35,361 nt of DNA from assembly GCA_910587475.1 (NCBI GenBank), contig CAJUMR010000025.1:1-35361 (forward strand), given 5' to 3'. The notes beneath the pieces are model-generated. The model worked only from the letters and a program-made list of their open reading frames with translations. It was not told where the DNA came from and did no database searches. The DNA is from an uncultured Muribaculaceae bacterium. GTDB lineage: Bacteria; Bacteroidota; Bacteroidia; Bacteroidales; Muribaculaceae. Every line of letters starts with the position of its first letter. Positions within the stretch are counted from its first letter, which is position 1. Shown here one piece after another: positions 31,629-35,361 of the stretch. Position numbers and translations under genes: made by a program.

Positions 31629-33299
31629 ATGAAACTACTCCCGACCATCATAGCGCTCCTTATTTTTGCCGTTCTCTGCTCCTGCAGTGACAACGGCCAT
31701 GCCGACCCGGTTCTTGACCGGGCTGACACTCTGATGTATGCCGCTCCCGACTCGGCGGTCGCCATGCTCGACAGCCTCAGCGGCCTGCGCCTTTCGGCAG
31801 ACCGCCGTGCCCGTCTCGCCCTGCTGCTTGCCAAGGCACACGAAAAGGCCGGCACCGTCGCCGCAGACTCCGCTTCGCTCGCCGCAATCACCGCGGCCGC
31901 AGACTACTACCGCGGCCGTGGCGACAGCCTTGATGTGCAAAGCCAGTTCTATCGCGGAGTGTTGCTCGGCTACCGCCGCGAGTGGACGGCCGCGTTGTTG
32001 GCGCTGATGGAAGCCGCCGACCGCGCATCATCGCTCGGCGACAACTTCTATCTCGCCATGGCCTACCGCGAACAGGCCGATATATATTCTTATCTGTTTG
32101 TCGAAAAAAAACGAGCCGACATGAGCGAATTGGCTGCACGTCACTTTCTTCTGGCCGGTAAGCCATTTTTTGCCATTAGAGAACGGATGATGCACGCCCA
32201 CTCGCTAATCCGCATTGATGAACCGGAGCGGGCAAAAGAGATTCTTGCAGACGTAAAGTGTGATTCTCTTTGGCGCGACGACTTGTATGCGGCGTTTTAT
32301 CATAAACTTATGGCTGATGCAGAATATAAGAGCCGGAATTTTGCCGATGCACTCACTCACATGGATTCACTTGCGTTCTATGCCGGAGGATTGAGTTCTA
32401 TCGATATGTCGAATAAAGCAAAAATGGCGGTGGCTATCGGACGTACCGATTTGGCCGATGAGTATATTGACAAAGCGTGGGATCGGGTTAGGACTCGTAA
32501 TGACAGTAACAATGTGATGTTCGCGCAGTCTAAAGTCTATGCCGCAGAGGGGCTTTACCGGGAGGCCTACACCTCATTCATGAAGTATTTCACTGAAGAC
32601 ACGAAGAACCATAACTATCTGTTGACACATCCCTATACATCATTGCTTGTCGAGCACTTCAATGATAAATCGAAGAGCTACCGCGCTCAGTATTCCGAAA
32701 CCCGCAATCTGGCTTATTGGCTGGGAGCTATATGCGCTTTGTTGATTTCGACAGTCGTCTGCTTGATCATCATATACCGGATCCGGATAAAAATTAAGGA
32801 CGAAAGAGCCGACGCCTTATTGTCCGACTTATCGCGATTCCGTTCTGAGGTGGCCGATCTCCAATCTAAGATTGGAGCCTCAGAATCTCAAACCAAATTA
32901 AAACGTTTGTTTGACAGTCAATTCCAACAGCTGAGCAATGAGGTTTTTGAGATAATTGCCTCATCGTCTGACAGCAGCGGAAGTTACCAATCTGTCGCGC
33001 GTCAGATATTAAAACTTACCGAACGCCTTCAGCAGCCCGAATTTTATTCAGCGATCGAAGCCTATATCGACAGCATTCACTGCAACTTGATGTCAAGGTT
33101 CAAGGAACAGTCAGCGCCGATGACCACAAAGAAATATAACGCCGTTGCACTCGTTTTCGCAGGCTTTTCAAATCAGTTCATGAGCGTAGCTCTGGGATAC
33201 GGCAATGTAAGTTCTGCCCGTTCGCAACGCACCCGACTTAAGAGTGAGATAGCCTTGTCAGATATGCCCGATAAGGAAGAATTTCTAAGTTATTTTTAG
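31629..33299 (+). CDS. TPR transmembrane transcriptional regulator R2
   Basis: 556 aa from ATG 31629, the same length as R1. Lipoprotein-like start (LLIFAVLCSC), TPR region to about 345, membrane span near 361-385 (AYWLGAICALLISTVVCLII), coiled coil (LLSDLSRFRSEVADLQSKIG), and C-terminal helix-turn-helix (TTKKYNAVALVFAGFSNQFM, SSARSQRTRLKSEI). DNA from 31664 to 31964 is about 96 percent identical to R1 (16313-16613), then a 36-bp block differs completely, another 80 bp matches, and afterwards the genes drift apart. It precedes a DUF3244 operon with different promoter-proximal repeats (TTGCAGC type), its probable target. The ligand is unknown. Confidence 0.8.
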   Translation: MKLLPTIIALLIFAVLCSCSDNGHADPVLDRADTLMYAAPDSAVAMLDSLSGLRLSADRRARLALLLAKAHEKAGTVAADSASLAAITAAADYYRGRGDSLDVQSQFYRGVLLGYRREWTAALLALMEAADRASSLGDNFYLAMAYREQADIYSYLFVEKKRADMSELAARHFLLAGKPFFAIRERMMHAHSLIRIDEPERAKEILADVKCDSLWRDDLYAAFYHKLMADAEYKSRNFADALTHMDSLAFYAGGLSSIDMSNKAKMAVAIGRTDLADEYIDKAWDRVRTRNDSNNVMFAQSKVYAAEGLYREAYTSFMKYFTEDTKNHNYLLTHPYTSLLVEHFNDKSKSYRAQYSETRNLAYWLGAICALLISTVVCLIIIYRIRIKIKDERADALLSDLSRFRSEVADLQSKIGASESQTKLKRLFDSQFQQLSNEVFEIIASSSDSSGSYQSVARQILKLTERLQQPEFYSAIEAYIDSIHCNLMSRFKEQSAPMTTKKYNAVALVFAGFSNQFMSVALGYGNVSSARSQRTRLKSEIALSDMPDKEEFLSYF

Positions 33300-33371
33300 C
33301 TAAAGACTTATATGTCAGTGCATTAAGATAATTTAAATCCTAAAGCGCTATTTATCAACTATTTATCTCCG

Positions 33372-33388
33372 TTGCAGCGGCTTGCAGC
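33372..33388 (+). promoter_or_regulatory. Direct-repeat operator of the second locus, distal
   Basis: TTGCAGC at 33372 and 33382, a 10-bp step, preceded by CCG. The same lead-in CCGTTGCAGCG recurs at the proximal site 74 bp on. Confidence 0.5.
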
Positions 33389-33445
33389 AAAATAGTTGAA
33401 AATGGTCGACCTAATGCTTTGATAATCAATGCTCTTTTGTGACCG

Positions 33446-33462
33446 TTGCAGCGCAATGAAGC
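33446..33462 (+). promoter_or_regulatory. Direct-repeat operator of the second locus, proximal
   Basis: TTGCAGC (33446) and ATGAAGC (33456), 10-bp step, ending 35 bp before the -7 box at 33498: the same placement as the ATTACA sites relative to their promoters. Confidence 0.5.
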
Positions 33463-33497
33463 GGCAATAAATTAGTGTTTTTACAGATAAAAGTGCT

Positions 33498-33505
33498 TAA
33501 ATTTG
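33498..33505 (+). promoter_or_regulatory. -7 box of the second peptide operon
   Basis: TAAATTTG, exact consensus, 27 bp before the DUF3244 ATG. The -33 position lacks TTTG, which fits dependence on an activator. The rest of 33300-33530 holds only the operators. Confidence 0.65.
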
Positions 33506-33532
33506 CGGAAACCATTATAAAATCCATCCGCA

Positions 33533-33910
33533 ATGAAAAGACCTCTTTTTATTTTAGCAGCATTGACGCTATCATTACTTTCAGGATCTTTCACATCATT
33601 TGCTGAAGAAGATCCCAACGTAGAACGCATTGAACTGAAGCCTTTCCCGGAACATGCACCTCCAAAGGCCAAAGCCCCCTCGCGTGTGCGTATATCGGCT
33701 TATCGCAATGGCGATGTCTTAGTCATCACGTCGACGGTCAACGTTACAGCCGAGATTCAGATCATCGACCTGGACTCGGGAGTCGCTTGTTTCGAAGGCT
33801 CTGTATTTCTCGCCCCCGAACTACAATTCCCCCTCCCGCCAACAGGCTCACCTGTCGCCATCCGCATCGCCGTCGGTGGTTCCATCTACGAAGGTGCGAT
33901 CGGCATATAA
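33533..33910 (+). CDS. DUF3244-family secreted protein, intact
   Basis: 125 aa. Signal peptide at 1-25 (LFILAALTLSLLSGSFTSFA), an acidic linker (EEDPNVERIELKPFPEHAPP), then the DUF3244 beta-sandwich: KAPSRVRISAYRNGDVLVIT (46-65), STVNVTAEIQIIDLDSG, ACFEGSVFLAPELQFPLPP and VAIRIAVGGSIYEGAIGI. DUF3244 proteins are small periplasmic proteins of unknown role. It is the first gene of the second module, separated by 12 bp from the DUF1573 lipoprotein gene. It is the reference against which the truncated copies at 18191 and 19692 can be read. Confidence 0.85.
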   Translation: MKRPLFILAALTLSLLSGSFTSFAEEDPNVERIELKPFPEHAPPKAKAPSRVRISAYRNGDVLVITSTVNVTAEIQIIDLDSGVACFEGSVFLAPELQFPLPPTGSPVAIRIAVGGSIYEGAIGI

Positions 33911-33922
33911 AATGAAAGCAAA

Positions 33923-34801
33923 ATGAAAGTCATCAAAATTCTGATAGCCGTGATGATTGCCGCCACTGTCGCATCCTGTGGATCGAAAAACCGCAAGGAG
34001 CGCATTGTCTCAATGCTCGATGAGTGGATAGGCAAGGAACTGATCATCCCCGATGGTCTGACTTTCACTGTGCAATCTGACACAATTGACTACAATATTG
34101 CAGACTGCGATTATAAAATAGTGACATTTATAGATTCGGCATCATGCACCAAGTGTAGCCTGAGGGCGCTTGAATGGTCTCAACAAATGGATGTCTATAA
34201 CAACTTGTGCAATAAAGATGTCAATTTGGTGATGATACTTTCTCCAAAGGATATAAATGAAGCCGAGTATGTTTTCAAACGAGACTGTTTTACATATCCT
34301 TATGTGATTGATAAAGAACGGAAGTTCTTTAACTCGAATACCTTGCCTAAGAACAAGGCCTATCATACATTTCTGATCGATGGAGACAATCGGGTCTTGG
34401 CCATAGGCGATCCGGTCTACAATCCAAATATAAGGAGATTGTTTGCCGACATCATTGCTGAAACCGACGAACCGTTGGCCGATCTGCCACCATTGGAAGC
34501 GTCGCCCAGTTCCAGATCGGTAGGCCTGATGAAACATGATGAAAAAAAGGTTGTTAAGTTCTCCATCAGAAACACTTCCGGTGATGATCTGACAATTTCT
34601 GAAACCATTGCATCATGCCGGTGCTCCGATGCGAAAGTCGACAGATCGGTGATCAGTGCCGGATCCGAGGCTATAGTTCAGATTATTGTTGACGGATCTG
34701 AATTGAGCAGCGGCATGTTCAGGCACCACATAAATGTATTTATCGAAGGTTACAATGATCCTCTGACGTTATCAATAATTGGCTTTAATAACCAACATTA
34801 A
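33923..34801 (+). CDS. Thioredoxin-like/DUF1573 lipoprotein
   Basis: 292 aa. Lipoprotein signal ending AATVASC. Residues about 60-185 resemble a TlpA/thioredoxin-like fold: YKIVTFIDSASCTKCSLRAL carries a C-T-K-C pair in the place of the redox CxxC, followed by VNLVMILSPKD and FLIDGDNRVLAIGDP. Residues about 205-292 are a DUF1573 Ig-like sandwich (VVKFSIRNTSGDDLTISETI, SCRCSDAKVDRSVI), the part preserved in the remnant at 19770-20018. The protein could handle disulfides of the Cys-rich peptide encoded 13 bp downstream, which has eight cysteines in its mature part; this is inference from position and motif. Confidence 0.85.
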   Translation: MKVIKILIAVMIAATVASCGSKNRKERIVSMLDEWIGKELIIPDGLTFTVQSDTIDYNIADCDYKIVTFIDSASCTKCSLRALEWSQQMDVYNNLCNKDVNLVMILSPKDINEAEYVFKRDCFTYPYVIDKERKFFNSNTLPKNKAYHTFLIDGDNRVLAIGDPVYNPNIRRLFADIIAETDEPLADLPPLEASPSSRSVGLMKHDEKKVVKFSIRNTSGDDLTISETIASCRCSDAKVDRSVISAGSEAIVQIIVDGSELSSGMFRHHINVFIEGYNDPLTLSIIGFNNQH

Positions 34802-34814
34802 AAACAAAACAATT

Positions 34815-35246
34815 ATGAAACTAAAAAAACTAACTCCACTTGTCGTCTTGACAGTCCTTGCGAGTGCCACCGTCTGTCGGTTTGCTGCCAACATTGACGT
34901 TGCCTCATCACTTAATCCCCGACAGTTAGCCAATCTAATGGCTCTGACTGACACTGAATGTCCACATTGTAATAGAATACTTGGAGAAGTCGATAATCTT
35001 GCCCCTCCAGAATCTGGCTTGGACTGCTCGTATGCAGAGTGTCCGCGCGAGTGTATATGGGATGCTGAAGGAGTCGCAGGTCTAAAAGCGTTGGGATTCA
35101 TAAATATCAAAGTTGAGGGAAATGGTTCGCTTACACTTCCAGGCGCTCGTGAATGTCACTACGCAGGACGAAATCAAGGATCTACATGCAGTCCGATCAC
35201 ATGCATTGATCTCGTCAATGCACATTATAAGAACAATAATCATTGA
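34815..35246 (+). CDS. NVEALA-like Cys-rich secreted peptide, longer form
   Basis: 143 aa. A signal-like N-terminus (8-20) leads to LNPRQLANLMALTD at 33-46, which falls at exactly the same residues as FSDLELANIEALSD in the 20049 peptide; LAN and AL are shared. The mature part has eight cysteines (49, 52, 71, 76, 80, 114, 125, 130), an even number fitting disulfides, and no Gly-Gly. An upstream in-frame ATG at 34779 lies in the end of the previous gene and was not used. Family membership is deduced from motif position and context, as the motif is degenerate. It is followed 8 bp later by a lipoprotein gene, as in module 2. Confidence 0.7.
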   Translation: MKLKKLTPLVVLTVLASATVCRFAANIDVASSLNPRQLANLMALTDTECPHCNRILGEVDNLAPPESGLDCSYAECPRECIWDAEGVAGLKALGFINIKVEGNGSLTLPGARECHYAGRNQGSTCSPITCIDLVNAHYKNNNH

Positions 35247-35254
35247 ATATAGCC

Positions 35255-35361
35255 ATGAAACACAGAGGATTTATAGCCCTGGCAAGCAGCGTAATGCTGC
35301 TTGCCGCCGGCTGTAAAACAGATAAAATGACCGACGCTGGCGATGACTCCATCGTCACAAA
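35255..35361 (+). CDS. Lipoprotein, partial at window end
   Basis: The first 35 codons: MKHRGFIALASSVMLLAAGC is a lipoprotein signal with the lipid-bearing Cys at residue 20. The frame runs off the window. By position after the peptide gene it may be a BF3164-like propeller, but nothing of that domain is visible yet. Confidence 0.65.
   Translation, partial: MKHRGFIALASSVMLLAAGCKTDKMTDAGDDSIVT

Overview
The window looks like chromosome of a gut Bacteroidales, most likely a Muribaculaceae-type genome. The grounds are Bacteroidetes promoters (TTTG, about 20 bp, TAnnTTTG) before many genes and few purine-rich ribosome sites; L28, L33 and a DUF4295 protein in a row; a Bacteroidetes-type YidC; and several nearly Bacteroidales-only families (DUF3244, NVEALA-like peptides, BF3164-like beta-propeller lipoproteins, a small conserved neighbour of OmpH). 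The family placement is inferred from these features; no database was searched.

Layout. 1-1191: a candidate structured RNA of about 340 nt with its own promoter, then an unrecognised 260-residue protein. 1220-3238: a BspA-like leucine-rich-repeat surface protein made of near-identical DNA repeats. 3535-7531 (minus strand): manA, tyrS, luxS, an OmpH-family lipoprotein and a 53-residue membrane protein. 7709-10085 (plus): pepD and a secreted N-acetylmuramidase, followed by an 11-G tract. 10354-14981 (minus): a membrane protein with a cysteine cluster, yidC and pyrG. 15385-16002: rpmB, rpmG and DUF4295. 23830-31511: a small winged-helix-like protein with a structured leader, a class A penicillin-binding protein, a FAD/Fe-S dehydrogenase, a heparan-glucosaminide-acetyltransferase-like membrane protein and a BadF-type N-acetylglucosamine kinase.

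The most interesting part is a repeated accessory system at 16284-23500 and again at 31629-35361, where the window ends. Each copy starts with a one-protein transmembrane regulator: N-terminal lipoprotein or signal segment, TPR region, one membrane span, coiled coil and C-terminal helix-turn-helix. Next comes an operon that, where intact, encodes a DUF3244 secreted protein, a thioredoxin-like/DUF1573 lipoprotein, a Cys-rich NVEALA-like secreted peptide and a further lipoprotein. The first copy is a tandem array in which module 1 and module 2 carry in-frame deletions. It keeps two beta-propeller lipoproteins, one peptide and a transglutaminase/discoidin lipoprotein.

Upstream of the target promoters are paired direct repeats: ATTACA-N5-ATTACA in the first locus and TTGCAGC-N3-WTGMAGC in the second. 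The two regulators share an almost identical 5' third (about 300 bp at about 96 percent) but have different HTH regions. A simple reading is two paralogous envelope-peptide sensing systems with separately evolved operator specificity. The function is unknown; the regulator-operator pairing is my inference.

Other second-look items are two copies of a small-RNA-like element ending in a GTGA-loop hairpin (4710-4780 and 10199-10268) and a leader with a possible loop pseudoknot at 23690-23829.
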